Shown here in pieces: positions 16,655 to 24,790 of a stretch of 64,000 nucleotides of DNA. The stretch is from Reclinomonas americana ATCC 50394 (lineage: Eukaryota > Jakobida > Jakobea > Jakobida): assembly GCA_048213135.1 (NCBI GenBank), contig PS015009.1, positions 1,984,001 through 2,048,000 of the forward strand. The letters are read 5' to 3'. Position 1 is the first letter of the stretch. Each line of letters opens with the position of its first letter. A model generated the notes under the pieces. It was not told where the DNA came from, made no database searches, and saw only the letters and a program-made list of their open reading frames with translations. A program made the translations under genes and the position numbers.

Positions 16655-17245
16655 CTATTTAATAAGAATTCCTTTTTCCACGCTTTCATTGAGCAATTGC
16701 TCGGCGTATTCCCAGATGGCGGTTGAGCCGTCTTTAATTTTTTGTTTCTTTTCGTACACTTTTTGATACGGCACATTGAATTCCTTCCAGGTGCCGCCGT
16801 TGTTGGAAGTGTTTTGAAGCAGGGGTTCAAACCTGTCCATGGATCGTGCAAATTTGGCTTCGTTGGACACGCCTTCTTCAAACTCCTGCCAGATGGCGAT
16901 AAATTCTTCTGCCTGCTCTTTGGGTAACATTCCAAATATGCGTTTGGCGGCCATCAGTTCCTCTTCTGTATTGGTGTGGTTCTTTACGGTGTCGTAAATA
17001 AAGGTATCACCGGCGTCGATCTCTACTATATCGTGGATCAAAACCATTTTCAAAACCTTGAGCACATCAACCGGATGGTTGGCATGCTGTGCCAGTACAA
17101 TGGTCATCATGGCTAAGTGCCAGCTGTGTTCGGCGTCGTTCTCATTCCTGTCGCTGTTGAACAACTTCGTTTTTCGTTGTATGTACTTCAGCTTGTCTAT
17201 TTCCTTTATGAAATCTACCTGCTGAAGCAGCTCACCTGTCTGCAT
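16655..17245 (-). CDS. HD-domain hydrolase (YfbR/COG1896-like)
   Basis: 196 residues. The motif NDAEHSWHLAMM early, then KMVLIHDIVEIDAGDTF, are the two halves of the metal site found in the 5'-deoxynucleotidase-like HD group. Expected to hydrolyse nucleoside monophosphates in the cytosol. It starts a run of four minus-strand genes with small gaps toward DUF2200 and VOC proteins upstream. Confidence 0.82.
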   Translation of the reverse strand: MQTGELLQQVDFIKEIDKLKYIQRKTKLFNSDRNENDAEHSWHLAMMTIVLAQHANHPVDVLKVLKMVLIHDIVEIDAGDTFIYDTVKNHTNTEEELMAAKRIFGMLPKEQAEEFIAIWQEFEEGVSNEAKFARSMDRFEPLLQNTSNNGGTWKEFNVPYQKVYEKKQKIKDGSTAIWEYAEQLLNESVEKGILIK

Positions 17246-17272
17246 GGTATGAGTTTTTGCTGTCCTTGTTGC

Positions 17273-17632
17273 TTATTGCCGTAATATCTTCTCCATGGCT
17301 CTGCCTTTGGCCAGTTCGTCGATCAGTTTGTCGAGGTAGCGGACCTTTTGCATCAGTTTGTCTTCAATATCTTCCACACGGTAGCCACAGATAACGCCGG
17401 TGATCTTTGATACATTCGGGTTCAGCTGCGGAGCTTCGGCAAAAAATGTTTCGAAGTCCACTTTGGCATCGATCTGCTTTTGCAGCGTTTTTTTGTTGTA
17501 ACCGGTGAGCCAGTAAATAATGGTGTCCACTTCTTCTTTAGTACGCCCTTTCTTTTCGGCCTTTTGTATATACATGGGGTACACACCGGCGAATGACATC
17601 CGGTATACTCTTGCTATATTATCGGCTTTCAT
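17273..17632 (-). CDS. DUF2200 family protein
   Basis: 119 residues, matching DUF2200 along the whole length: [29 protein letters not shown] in the first third, ALNP-like [35 protein letters not shown], and the ending [13 protein letters not shown]. The family is small, cytosolic and without a known function. It is 27 bp upstream of the HD hydrolase. Confidence 0.9.
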   Translation of the reverse strand: MKADNIARVYRMSFAGVYPMYIQKAEKKGRTKEEVDTIIYWLTGYNKKTLQKQIDAKVDFETFFAEAPQLNPNVSKITGVICGYRVEDIEDKLMQKVRYLDKLIDELAKGRAMEKILRQ

Positions 17633-17673
17633 TGCTGTTGATTGGTTTACTATTGATATTTACTTCGACGGGC

Positions 17674-18051
17674 TCAATCCATAGGCTCCCACAACTGAAT
17701 TTTGTTGCCTTCTGCGTCGAGGATATGAACGAATTTTCCGTAATCGTACGCCGCGATGTCGTCAAGAATGGTTACGCCTTCTTTTTTCAATTCTTCCACC
17801 AGCGCTTCCAGGTTATCGACCCGGTAATTGATCATAAAGTCTTTTTCGGAGGGTTGAAAGAACTTGCTTGTTTCGCTGAAGGTGTTCCACTGCGTTAAGC
17901 CTTTTTTTGTGCCTTCGGCATCTTCATACCACTCAAAACTGGCGCCATAATCGTTGGTGTCTAACCCCAAATGGGTTTTGTACCACTCTTTCATTTTGTT
18001 GGGGTCTTTACATTTAAAGAAAACGCCGCCAATACCTGTTGTCTTTTTCAT
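17674..18051 (-). CDS. VOC (glyoxalase/bleomycin-resistance fold) protein
   Basis: 125 residues with the beta-alpha-beta-beta-beta pattern: GGVFFKCKDPNKMKEWY at the start and FVHILDAEGNKIQLWEP at the end, where the Glu is a usual metal ligand. The family includes glyoxalases, dioxygenases and drug-binding proteins; substrate unknown. Confidence 0.88.
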   Translation of the reverse strand: MKKTTGIGGVFFKCKDPNKMKEWYKTHLGLDTNDYGASFEWYEDAEGTKKGLTQWNTFSETSKFFQPSEKDFMINYRVDNLEALVEELKKEGVTILDDIAAYDYGKFVHILDAEGNKIQLWEPMD

Positions 18052-18077
18052 TGCTTAATATTTATGATTAAAACTAT

Positions 18078-18629
18078 TTATGAGTTGGATGTGTTTTGCT
18101 CTTTTGGTGCTTTCCTTTTCAGGATCAGCGAACTGATCAGCGTTACCACCAGGCCCACGGGCAGAATTTCAACGTAGGTGAACATGGCATTGATGAGCGG
18201 GTTCTTGTACATTTTAGCGAAATCGGCCATTTCCTTCGCCTTTTCCTCAATTTCAGCCGCGCTGGCGCCACTGGTTTTGAGGTCGGCGATCATACGTGCG
18301 CCATATTTTTCCGCGAAATCGGGGATGAAGAAGAAGTAGTCGATCAGCCAGGCGATAACATACATGGTGGAAGCGATGAGCACGATCAGTATTCCCACTT
18401 TAAACGCCTTGCCGAAGCTGATGACCCCGCCATTGTATTTGTCGCGGTAGTTGCGGATGCCCACAAACACCAGCGAAAAGGCGAGCAGCATGGAAGCGTA
18501 CCCGATGAGCATGCTGGTGCTCATGTCCACATTGCCTTCACAATGGCTTAAGTAATTCATGCTGCACAGCATAAATATAGAAACGATGGCGCCGGAAATA
18601 AGTCCGTAAATGAGGATATTCTTTTTCAT
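18078..18629 (-). CDS. DUF4199 membrane protein
   Basis: 183 residues with four hydrophobic helices (ILIYGLISGAIVSIFMLC, MLIGYASMLLAFSLVFVGI, AFKVGILIVLIASTMYVIAWL, and YVEILPVGLVVTLISSLIL). The RNYRDKYNGGVISFGKAFKVG loop is characteristic of DUF4199, which is largely Bacteroidota. Function unknown. It sits between VOC and LuxR-type genes on one strand, a context suggesting the LuxR-type protein may act on it. Confidence 0.88.
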   Translation of the reverse strand: MKKNILIYGLISGAIVSIFMLCSMNYLSHCEGNVDMSTSMLIGYASMLLAFSLVFVGIRNYRDKYNGGVISFGKAFKVGILIVLIASTMYVIAWLIDYFFFIPDFAEKYGARMIADLKTSGASAAEIEEKAKEMADFAKMYKNPLINAMFTYVEILPVGLVVTLISSLILKRKAPKEQNTSNS

Positions 18630-18734
18630 TTTATATGTTTTATGGATGCAAATGTGGCGGATGCACCCATTTTTGCGGTCATACTTTCGGCCATTTTTCT
18701 TTTAGCCGGCCTGTTTCATACTAAAGTAGGGGTT

Positions 18735-19238
18735 TTAAGGGATGAGGCGCAGCTTTTTTGCTTTTTCTACGGCCTGGATTCGCCGGTTTACGTCCAGTTT
18801 TTCAAAAAGGCTTTGGTTATGGGTCTTAACCGTGCTTAAAGAGATGAACAATTTTCCGGCAATTTCCTGGTTGCTGTACCCTTCCGCCAGCAGGCCCAGT
18901 ATTTCCAGTTCCCGCCTGCTGAGTTCAAGTTGGGCGACAACTGCGGTATCCTGGATGAACGCTTCTTTTTTCTCTATATACACTTCTTTTTCCACCACCA
19001 CGGTTTCGGTAATGGTTTCCACAACGGTCTTAATTTTTGGTTTCGACAATTTCAGGGCCAGCCATATGCCTAAGGCGGTGAAAATGACCGCAATAAAACC
19101 GATGTAGATTTCAAAGGAATGGTCGAATATGATATAACGGAGTTCCAGCCATTTGAGCAAAAACAACAGGAATGCCAGGCTGATGCTGTAAATGATGGTT
19201 GCTTTATGCTTTTTAAGGAAGCTGCCGTGGAGTGCCAT
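18735..19238 (-). CDS. Membrane-anchored LuxR-type HTH regulator
   Basis: 167 residues. Two hydrophobic helices (about 14-30 and 44-62) are followed by a charged, Val/Thr/Glu-rich linker and then a LuxR/GerE HTH (about 105-160): LSRRELEILGLLAEGYSNQEIA and SLSTVKTHNQSLFEKLDV. There is no receiver domain. A DNA-binding domain tethered to the membrane is unusual and suggests direct coupling of a membrane state to transcription; the signal is unknown. Confidence 0.85.
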   Translation of the reverse strand: MALHGSFLKKHKATIIYSISLAFLLFLLKWLELRYIIFDHSFEIYIGFIAVIFTALGIWLALKLSKPKIKTVVETITETVVVEKEVYIEKKEAFIQDTAVVAQLELSRRELEILGLLAEGYSNQEIAGKLFISLSTVKTHNQSLFEKLDVNRRIQAVEKAKKLRLIP

Positions 19239-19253
19239 GAGGACTAAATTACG

Positions 19254-19277
19254 AATTAGTAATTACGAATTACGAAT
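19254..19277. repeat. ATTACGAAT intergenic repeat, copy 2
   Basis: ATTACGAATTAG, then TAATTACGAATTACGAATGG: three head-to-tail ATTACGAAT units in the gap before the LuxR-type gene. Confidence 0.65.
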
Positions 19278-19363
19278 GGTGCGGTTGGTTGGAGTTTATT
19301 GGCAATGCCAACAGATATTATTTTAAAAAAGGATGATTCGGTGGTTATTGATGAATAGCAAGA

Positions 19364-19774
19364 TCAGTGAGTTTCTTTCAGTTGCAGGTTACCGTTGGAG
19401 TGGCTGAGGAGGTATACGGCGTAAAAATTAACGGCACGGCCATTTTGCCGGGCGGGTTTCCAGGCGGGCATATGATCGATGGCGGCTTTCAGCTCTTTTG
19501 AAGAAAGGAAAGATCCGCTGTCGGGGATATAGGAGCAACAGGCTTTGCCAGCGGAATCGATGATGATGTTGAACTGAACGGTGCCGGTGAAGGTTGCCAG
19601 TTGTTTATGCAGGACACTGTCGAGGTAACGGGTTAATGAACCTTTGAAAACAGGAGGTTCGGCGGCTTTTGAAAATACCCGGTCCATCAAAGGATAGCAG
19701 TTAAAACGCTGTGCCCAAACCCCGGTAAAGGAAACAATCATGATAAAGGCAGCAAAGTAACCGAGCCGGTTCAT
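19364..19774 (-). CDS. Exported TonB-C-terminal-like protein
   Basis: 136 residues from the ATG ending at 19774, which gives a signal peptide (RLGYFAAFIMIVSFTGVWAQ); an ATG at 19831 would add a basic tail. The body (TGTVQFNIIIDSAGKACCSYIPDSG and MPAWKPARQNGRAVNFYAVYLL) follows the TonB C-terminal pattern, where G.V...F.VD..G ends in W.PA...GKPV. No transmembrane anchor beyond the signal. Role unknown; a TonB-like partner is inference. Confidence 0.62.
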   Translation of the reverse strand: MNRLGYFAAFIMIVSFTGVWAQRFNCYPLMDRVFSKAAEPPVFKGSLTRYLDSVLHKQLATFTGTVQFNIIIDSAGKACCSYIPDSGSFLSSKELKAAIDHMPAWKPARQNGRAVNFYAVYLLSHSNGNLQLKETH

Positions 19775-20231
19775 AGGGTTTGAAAGTACCTGTTTTTTCA
19801 TCCCGAAGGGAATCGGCATTCGCATATTCACAGATATTTAGCGTTGTTGCGAAGGAATGGGGCAGGCTCTTTATGAGTTCCGGCGCCGGCATACGCGATG
19901 TACCCCAAATGACCAACCCGGGGATATATGAGAGCTCGGCAGCGGGGCTCATCTTCCGGAAGAGCAACCTTGCCGTATTATCTAAAAACGACCTGCAACG
20001 AAGTGAATATCGGCACGATAGTGAAAAGCATGTATACCATGTAGTATTATTATGAGGACCAGTTCAAAATAACACAGAAAGTGTTCCCTATAAATATTGA
20101 AGCGAAGGGGGTGAAGTGATTTATTAATTATGAATGATGAATTATAAATGGGGCATCTCCCATCCGCACATTCTCTCATTCGCACATCTGCATATTCAAA
20201 CATTCTCTAACCCGCACATCCCCTCATTCCT
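19775..20231. other. Gene-poor gap before pheS
   Basis: About 450 bp. Open frames exist on both strands (for example 19780-20055 plus) but show no signal peptide, motif or codon pattern I can support. The last 80 bp are a pyrimidine-rich run of loosely repeated CGCACAT / CTCATTC words, ending in the pheS promoter. Confidence 0.5.
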
Positions 20232-20239
20232 TATCTTTG
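20232..20239 (+). promoter_or_regulatory. pheS -7 box next to the start codon
   Basis: TATCTTTG matches TAnnTTTG exactly and ends 4 bp before the ATG (20244), so transcription should start at or within a base or two of the start codon. Confidence 0.6.
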
Positions 20240-20243
20240 CGCC

Positions 20244-21266
20244 ATGGAACAGTTGTTAGCACAGATAGCCACGCACAAATCGGAAATAGAAGCCTGGAAT
20301 GGCGGCGACGCGGAAACATTTCGCATTAAATACCTGGGAACCAAAGGATTGGTAAAACAGGTGATGGGAGAAATGAAAAATGTGGAAGCGGCCCAAAAGA
20401 AAGAAGCCGGTCAGCTGCTGAATGAATTCAAGATGATGGTGGAGGCGAAATACGAAGCCATTAAAGCGGCGGGCGGAACTTCGGAAACTGCCCAATCTGC
20501 GGCTTTCGACAATAGCCTGCCGGGCGATATACTGCCGCTGGGCAGCCGTCACCCGATAAGCCTGGTACGCAACAAGATCGTTTCTATCTTTCAACGACTG
20601 GGTTTTGCCGTAGCGGAAGGCCCCGAAATTGAGGACGACTGGCACAACTTTACCGCGCTTAACCTGCCGGAGAACCACCCGGCCAGGGATATGCAGGATA
20701 CCTTTTACATTTCGCAGAACCCCGACTGGCTGCTGCGTACCCACACATCGAGTGTGCAGGTGCGGGAGATGGAAAAAGGCAAACTGCCGATACGCATCAT
20801 CTGCCCCGGTCGTGTTTACCGAAACGAGACCATCAGTGCCCGTGCACATTGCTTCTTTCACCAGGTGGAAGGGCTTTATATTGCTGAGAACGTTTCTTTT
20901 GCCGACCTGAAACAAACACTTTATTTCTTTGTACAGGAAATGTTTGGGCAAACGGTGAAGATCCGTTTCCGCCCGAGCTACTTCCCGTTCACCGAACCCA
21001 GCGCGGAGATGGACATCAGTTGCCTCATCTGCGGTGGCGAAGGCTGTAATGTTTGTAAAAAAACAGGGTGGGTGGAAATACTTGGTTGCGGCATGGTGCA
21101 CCCGCAGGTGCTTGACAACTGCGGCATCGACAGCAACAAATACACCGGCTTCGCATTCGGTATGGGCATTGAAAGGATAACGATGCTTAAATACCAGATC
21201 AAAGACCTGCGCCTGTTCAGTGAAAATGATGTACGCTTCCTGAAGCAGTTCACCAGCGCGGTGTAA
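20244..21266 (+). CDS. pheS: Phenylalanine--tRNA ligase alpha subunit
   Basis: 340 residues, the normal length. The N-terminal 85 residues form the tRNA-binding coiled coil. The class II core follows: HPISLVRNKIVSIFQRLGFAVAEGPEIEDDWHNF, motif 2 (CPGRVYRNETISARAHCFFHQVEGL as the Phe-binding region), SYFPFTEPSAEMDISC, and motif 3 (FAFGMGIERITMLKYQI). A CxxCGGxGCxxC knuckle lies at about residues 258-271. It charges tRNA-Phe together with PheT, which is not in the window. Confidence 0.97.
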   Translation: MEQLLAQIATHKSEIEAWNGGDAETFRIKYLGTKGLVKQVMGEMKNVEAAQKKEAGQLLNEFKMMVEAKYEAIKAAGGTSETAQSAAFDNSLPGDILPLGSRHPISLVRNKIVSIFQRLGFAVAEGPEIEDDWHNFTALNLPENHPARDMQDTFYISQNPDWLLRTHTSSVQVREMEKGKLPIRIICPGRVYRNETISARAHCFFHQVEGLYIAENVSFADLKQTLYFFVQEMFGQTVKIRFRPSYFPFTEPSAEMDISCLICGGEGCNVCKKTGWVEILGCGMVHPQVLDNCGIDSNKYTGFAFGMGIERITMLKYQIKDLRLFSENDVRFLKQFTSAV

Positions 21267-21300
21267 CTTTTTCGAATAGTTAATAAAAAAATATTTTACA

Positions 21301-21327
21301 AGCTGTTACATGGGTAACAGCTTTTTT
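21301..21327 (+). terminator. pheS terminator
   Basis: AGCTGTTAC / GTAACAGCT, a perfect 9-bp stem with an ATGG loop, followed by six or seven T residues. Confidence 0.9.
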
Positions 21328-21494
21328 GTGGCAAAATCTCCTCACATTTCCTCATTAACCTGCAATTGATCATTAATATGTTCCGCACACATTAATAATC
21401 ATTCCTCATCTTCCGTAGTACGTCTGTTCATTTAAACCTGATTGGCACCATAATTGAAAATTACCTTTTGATGATCCATCAAAAAAATCACTGT

Positions 21495-21977
21495 ATGAAA
21501 AGACTATCAACTATTGTCATCATTTTTTTAACTGTTGTATTGTTGGGTTCCTGTTCTTCTTCCAAAGAAGCACGTACCATGCGGGGCGATATAAAAGGAG
21601 ACTGGGTGCTGCAAACGATCACCACACAGGGTATTGTAGGTGTAACAAAAACCACGGTATTCAACGAAGCTGAATTTGGCTGCTTCATTGGCAGCGGGTG
21701 GAATTTTATTGGAAATAACAGCATGGGCTCCTACAGCATTGTAGATCCCAAATGCGCCGCGGCGAAAAGAAATTTCCGCTGGTCGGTTTTTGAAACAGAC
21801 GGCGCACCCAAAATGCTGCAGTTCAAAAGACTTGACGACAAAAAGAAAGCCATGGACAATGGCGACGGTTTCCGGCTCACTATTGTGCAGCTGGACGACA
21901 CGCAGATGAAGCTGCGTTCAGACATTACGTTTGAAGGCAAACCTGCTTCGCTGACGTATAATTTTATCAGGCATTAA
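21495..21977 (+). CDS. Lipocalin-like lipoprotein
   Basis: 160 residues from the ATG at 21495; earlier in-frame codons only lengthen the signal. The signal ends in the lipobox LLGSC (C20). The rest has the beginning of a lipocalin-type barrel (IKGDWVLQTI, near the GxW motif) and eight or so short beta strands. Expected at the periplasmic or outer membrane face. The next gene follows 18 bp later. Confidence 0.75.
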   Translation: MKRLSTIVIIFLTVVLLGSCSSSKEARTMRGDIKGDWVLQTITTQGIVGVTKTTVFNEAEFGCFIGSGWNFIGNNSMGSYSIVDPKCAAAKRNFRWSVFETDGAPKMLQFKRLDDKKKAMDNGDGFRLTIVQLDDTQMKLRSDITFEGKPASLTYNFIRH

Positions 21978-21995
21978 CCAAAAACCGGAATAAGT

Positions 21996-22718
21996 ATGAA
22001 ATCAATATGGATAAAAACAACAGGCGCTGCCATGGCTTTCGCGGTACTGGTATCAGGCTGTGAAACGGCGAAGAAAGCGAACAATACGCAAAAAGGCGCC
22101 GCCATCGGTACCGCCAGCGGCGCGGTGATTGGTGGTATCATAGGTAATAATGTGGGCAACAAAAAGAATACAGTTCTTGGCGCGGTAATAGGCGGTGTGA
22201 TAGGCGGTGTGGCCGGTGGCATCATCGGTAACAAAATGGACCGGCAGGCCGAAAAGATCAAGAACGAAATACCCGGTGCCGAAGTACAACGGATTGGAGA
22301 AGGTATAGTGGTTACGTTTAATGATAAAAATCCAGATGGTTCCAAAATGGGGGTATACTTCGATTTCGATAAATCGGACATTACCCCCAATTCTAAAATT
22401 GCGCTCGCCAAACTGGTAGAGATATTCAAAGAATATCCTGAAACGAATTTGCTGATAGAAGGACATACCGATGATAAGGGAACAGACAGCTATAACCTGG
22501 CCCTGTCAGAGAAAAGAGCCGAAGCGGTAGGCGCTTACCTGAGGGGGGCGGGCATCAGCGGATCGAGGATGGACATTAAATGGTATGGTGAATCGCAACC
22601 CAAAGTAGATAACAGCAGCGATGCCAACCGGGCAGAGAACAGGCGGGTGGAATTCGGCATCACTGCTAATGATAAAATGAAGGCCGAGGCCAAACAACAG
22701 GCCGGCCAGGGAAGATAG
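21996..22718 (+). CDS. OmpA-family lipoprotein with glycine zipper
   Basis: 240 residues. Lipobox VSGC (C22), then a glycine-zipper region (residues 33-77: repeated GAVIGGIIG / GGVIGGVAGG) that may insert in a membrane, then an OmpA/MotB peptidoglycan-binding domain (YFDFDKSDITPNS, LLIEGHTDDKGTDSYNLALSEKRA, NRAENRRVEF). It likely links the outer membrane to the cell wall. Confidence 0.92.
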   Translation: MKSIWIKTTGAAMAFAVLVSGCETAKKANNTQKGAAIGTASGAVIGGIIGNNVGNKKNTVLGAVIGGVIGGVAGGIIGNKMDRQAEKIKNEIPGAEVQRIGEGIVVTFNDKNPDGSKMGVYFDFDKSDITPNSKIALAKLVEIFKEYPETNLLIEGHTDDKGTDSYNLALSEKRAEAVGAYLRGAGISGSRMDIKWYGESQPKVDNSSDANRAENRRVEFGITANDKMKAEAKQQAGQGR

Positions 22719-22802
22719 TGAGAAGGATAATGATGCGAATGATGTTCGTACAGAAGCTGTTGTGCAGGTGGTTTTTTCGAACCCGGTTTAATAGGGCGGA
22801 GA

Positions 22803-22831
22803 AAAAACTGTAACATTGCACAACAGTTTTT
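22803..22831 (+). terminator. Terminator hairpin abutting the next start codon
   Basis: AAAAACTGT and ACAGTTTTT form a 9-bp stem followed by T residues; the ATG of the dehydrogenase begins 5 bp later. The loop contains TAACATTG, close to a -7 box. Confidence 0.65.
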
Positions 22832-22836
22832 TTATT

Positions 22837-23685
22837 ATGTACCACATCAGCAGCATTGGCGTAATCGGCGCCGGCACCATGGGCAGCGGCATCGCACAGG
22901 TAGGCGCACAAAGCGGTTTCCCGGTTATATTATTCGACATTAGTACGGAAGTGCTGGATAAAGCCCGCCTGTCGATGGACAAAAGTCTGCAATCGCAGGT
23001 AGATAAAGGCAGGATGGCGGCGGAAGAGAAAGACACCATCTTGCAGCGGGTGCGTTTTGTTTCCGATATTAAAGACTGCGTGGCTGATCTTATTATAGAA
23101 GCCATCGTGGAAAAGGCGGAGGCTAAGATGTCCGTGTTTAATCAACTGGCAGAACACAATCCATCAACCAGTATTTTTGCCACCAACACTTCTTCTCTTT
23201 CCGTATCAACCATACAATCTGGTATTGTCAATCCCGAACGCGTAGTGGGTATGCATTTCTTTAACCCGGCCCCCATCATGAAACTGGTGGAAGTGGTAAA
23301 GGGCAGCCAGACCAGTAGCGAAGCAGCGCAGGCTATTTATGATATTGGTGTTCGTATGAAAAAGACGCCGGTGATGTGCCAGGATGCGCCGGGTTTTATA
23401 GTGAACCGCGTTGCACGACCCTATTACCTGGAAGCTATGCGGCTCGTAGAACTGGGCCTTGCCACATTTGAGAACATTGACGAAGTAATGGAAGCCAGCG
23501 GTTTTAAAATGGGGCCTTTCCGCCTGATGGACCTGATTGGTATGGATGTGAACCTGGCGGTGTCGCGTTCCGTATACGAAGCATTCGGAAAAGAAGAACG
23601 GTTCAAACCCTCTCCCGTGCAGGAAGAGAAAGTGCGCAACGGCGAGTTGGGTAAAAAAACAGGAAAGGGGTTCTACAGCTACTGA
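22837..23685 (+). CDS. hbd: 3-hydroxybutyryl-CoA (3-hydroxyacyl-CoA) dehydrogenase
   Basis: 282 residues from the ATG at 22837. The NAD site GVIGAGTMGSGIAQ is at the N-terminus; FATNTSSLSVS and VVGMHFFNPAPIMKLVEVVKG contain the catalytic Ser/His region, and DAPGFIVNRV opens the C-terminal domain. It oxidises 3-hydroxyacyl-CoA to 3-ketoacyl-CoA in fatty-acid or butyrate pathways. It has only the dehydrogenase, without a hydratase domain. No other beta-oxidation gene is nearby. Confidence 0.93.
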   Translation: MYHISSIGVIGAGTMGSGIAQVGAQSGFPVILFDISTEVLDKARLSMDKSLQSQVDKGRMAAEEKDTILQRVRFVSDIKDCVADLIIEAIVEKAEAKMSVFNQLAEHNPSTSIFATNTSSLSVSTIQSGIVNPERVVGMHFFNPAPIMKLVEVVKGSQTSSEAAQAIYDIGVRMKKTPVMCQDAPGFIVNRVARPYYLEAMRLVELGLATFENIDEVMEASGFKMGPFRLMDLIGMDVNLAVSRSVYEAFGKEERFKPSPVQEEKVRNGELGKKTGKGFYSY

Positions 23686-23691
23686 TCTGTA

Positions 23692-23711
23692 TCCGGCATC
23701 CCGTATCTTGT
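23692..23711. repeat. CATCCCGTATCT intergenic repeat, copy 1
   Basis: GTATCCGGCATCCCGTATCT matches 18 of 20 bases of the copy at 25925-25944. Confidence 0.5.
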
Positions 23712-23733
23712 ATTATCATCCCTCATCTCGTCT

Positions 23734-23741
23734 TATATTTG
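23734..23741 (+). promoter_or_regulatory. -7 box of the epimerase gene
   Basis: TATATTTG, 18 bp before the ATG; a TTG lies 23 bp upstream, slightly further than usual. Confidence 0.45.
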
Positions 23742-23759
23742 CTCCTCTAATAACTACAC

Positions 23760-24737
23760 ATGATCCTCGTCACCGGCAGCGCAGGTTTACTGGGAAAAGA
23801 ACTCATCACGCAACTGCTTGCGCAGGGGAAGCGGGTAAGGGCTTTGTATAACAAAACACCGCTCACCGGTTTTGATCACGATGCGCTGGAACAATTTCAA
23901 TGTGATATACTCGATGTGACCGGTTTGGAAATAGCGATGACAGGTATAGAAGAGGTATACCATTGTGCGGCGATTGTAACCTTCAATCCAAAAAGAAAAA
24001 GGGAGCTGTTCAAGATCAACGTGGAAGGCACCGCCAACATAGTAAACGCGGCACTGGATGCAGGCGTGAGAAAAATGGTGCACGTGAGTTCCGTAGCGGC
24101 GCTCGGTCGCATCCGTGAAGACGGCCCTATAAACGAAACCATGAACTGGAGCGAAGAGACCAGCAACAGCAGTTACGGACAAAGCAAGTTCCTGGCCGAA
24201 CTGGAAGTATGGCGTGGCATAGGCGAGGGGCTCGACGCGGTGATGGTCAACCCCGTAGTAATATTAGGCCCCGGCGACTGGAATGGCGGCTCCTCCAAAA
24301 TATTCAAAAGTGTGTACGACGAATTTCCCTGGTATACCGAAGGCGTTACCGGGTTTGTAGATGTAAGGGATGTGGCCAGGGCCATGACAGACCTGATGGA
24401 AAGTGACATCTCAGCGCAACGTTTTATCCTTAGTGCCGAGAACAGGACCTACCGCGACCTGTTTGGACTTATCGCCAGGTCATTCGGAAAAAAAGTACCG
24501 CATAAAAAAGTAACGCCGTTGCTGGCCCGCATCGTCTGGAGATGGGAAGCGCTCAAGAGCCGTTTTACTGGCAAAGAACCGCTGGTAACAAAAGAAACCA
24601 CGGCCACGGCTATGGCTAAAGTATACTTTGACAACAGTAAGCTCAAACAATACCTGCCGCAGTTCAGCTATACAGCACTGGAAGACACGGTGATGCATAC
24701 CTGCTCGGTATTTCAACATAACCTTAACAGGGATTGA
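23760..24737 (+). CDS. NAD(P)-dependent epimerase/dehydratase (extended SDR)
   Basis: 325 residues. Rossmann glycine motif VTGSAGLLG at residues 4-12, VYHCAAIVTF, VHVSSVAALG with the catalytic Ser, and SSYGQSKFLAE with the YxxxK pair. The proline-containing VNPVVILGPGDW closes the NAD site. Such enzymes act on nucleotide sugars, dihydroflavonol-like or sterol substrates; the substrate is not determined by the sequence. Confidence 0.9.
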   Translation: MILVTGSAGLLGKELITQLLAQGKRVRALYNKTPLTGFDHDALEQFQCDILDVTGLEIAMTGIEEVYHCAAIVTFNPKRKRELFKINVEGTANIVNAALDAGVRKMVHVSSVAALGRIREDGPINETMNWSEETSNSSYGQSKFLAELEVWRGIGEGLDAVMVNPVVILGPGDWNGGSSKIFKSVYDEFPWYTEGVTGFVDVRDVARAMTDLMESDISAQRFILSAENRTYRDLFGLIARSFGKKVPHKKVTPLLARIVWRWEALKSRFTGKEPLVTKETTATAMAKVYFDNSKLKQYLPQFSYTALEDTVMHTCSVFQHNLNRD

Positions 24738-24790
24738 TCTAATTTTGCCAATTGATTTAACAATCAGGCCGATAAACAAGACAGTCATCC

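Noticed and set aside
19780-20055. A 91-residue plus-strand gene before pheS
   Set aside because: No recognisable domain, no supported start or promoter, and overlapping open frames on the other strand.
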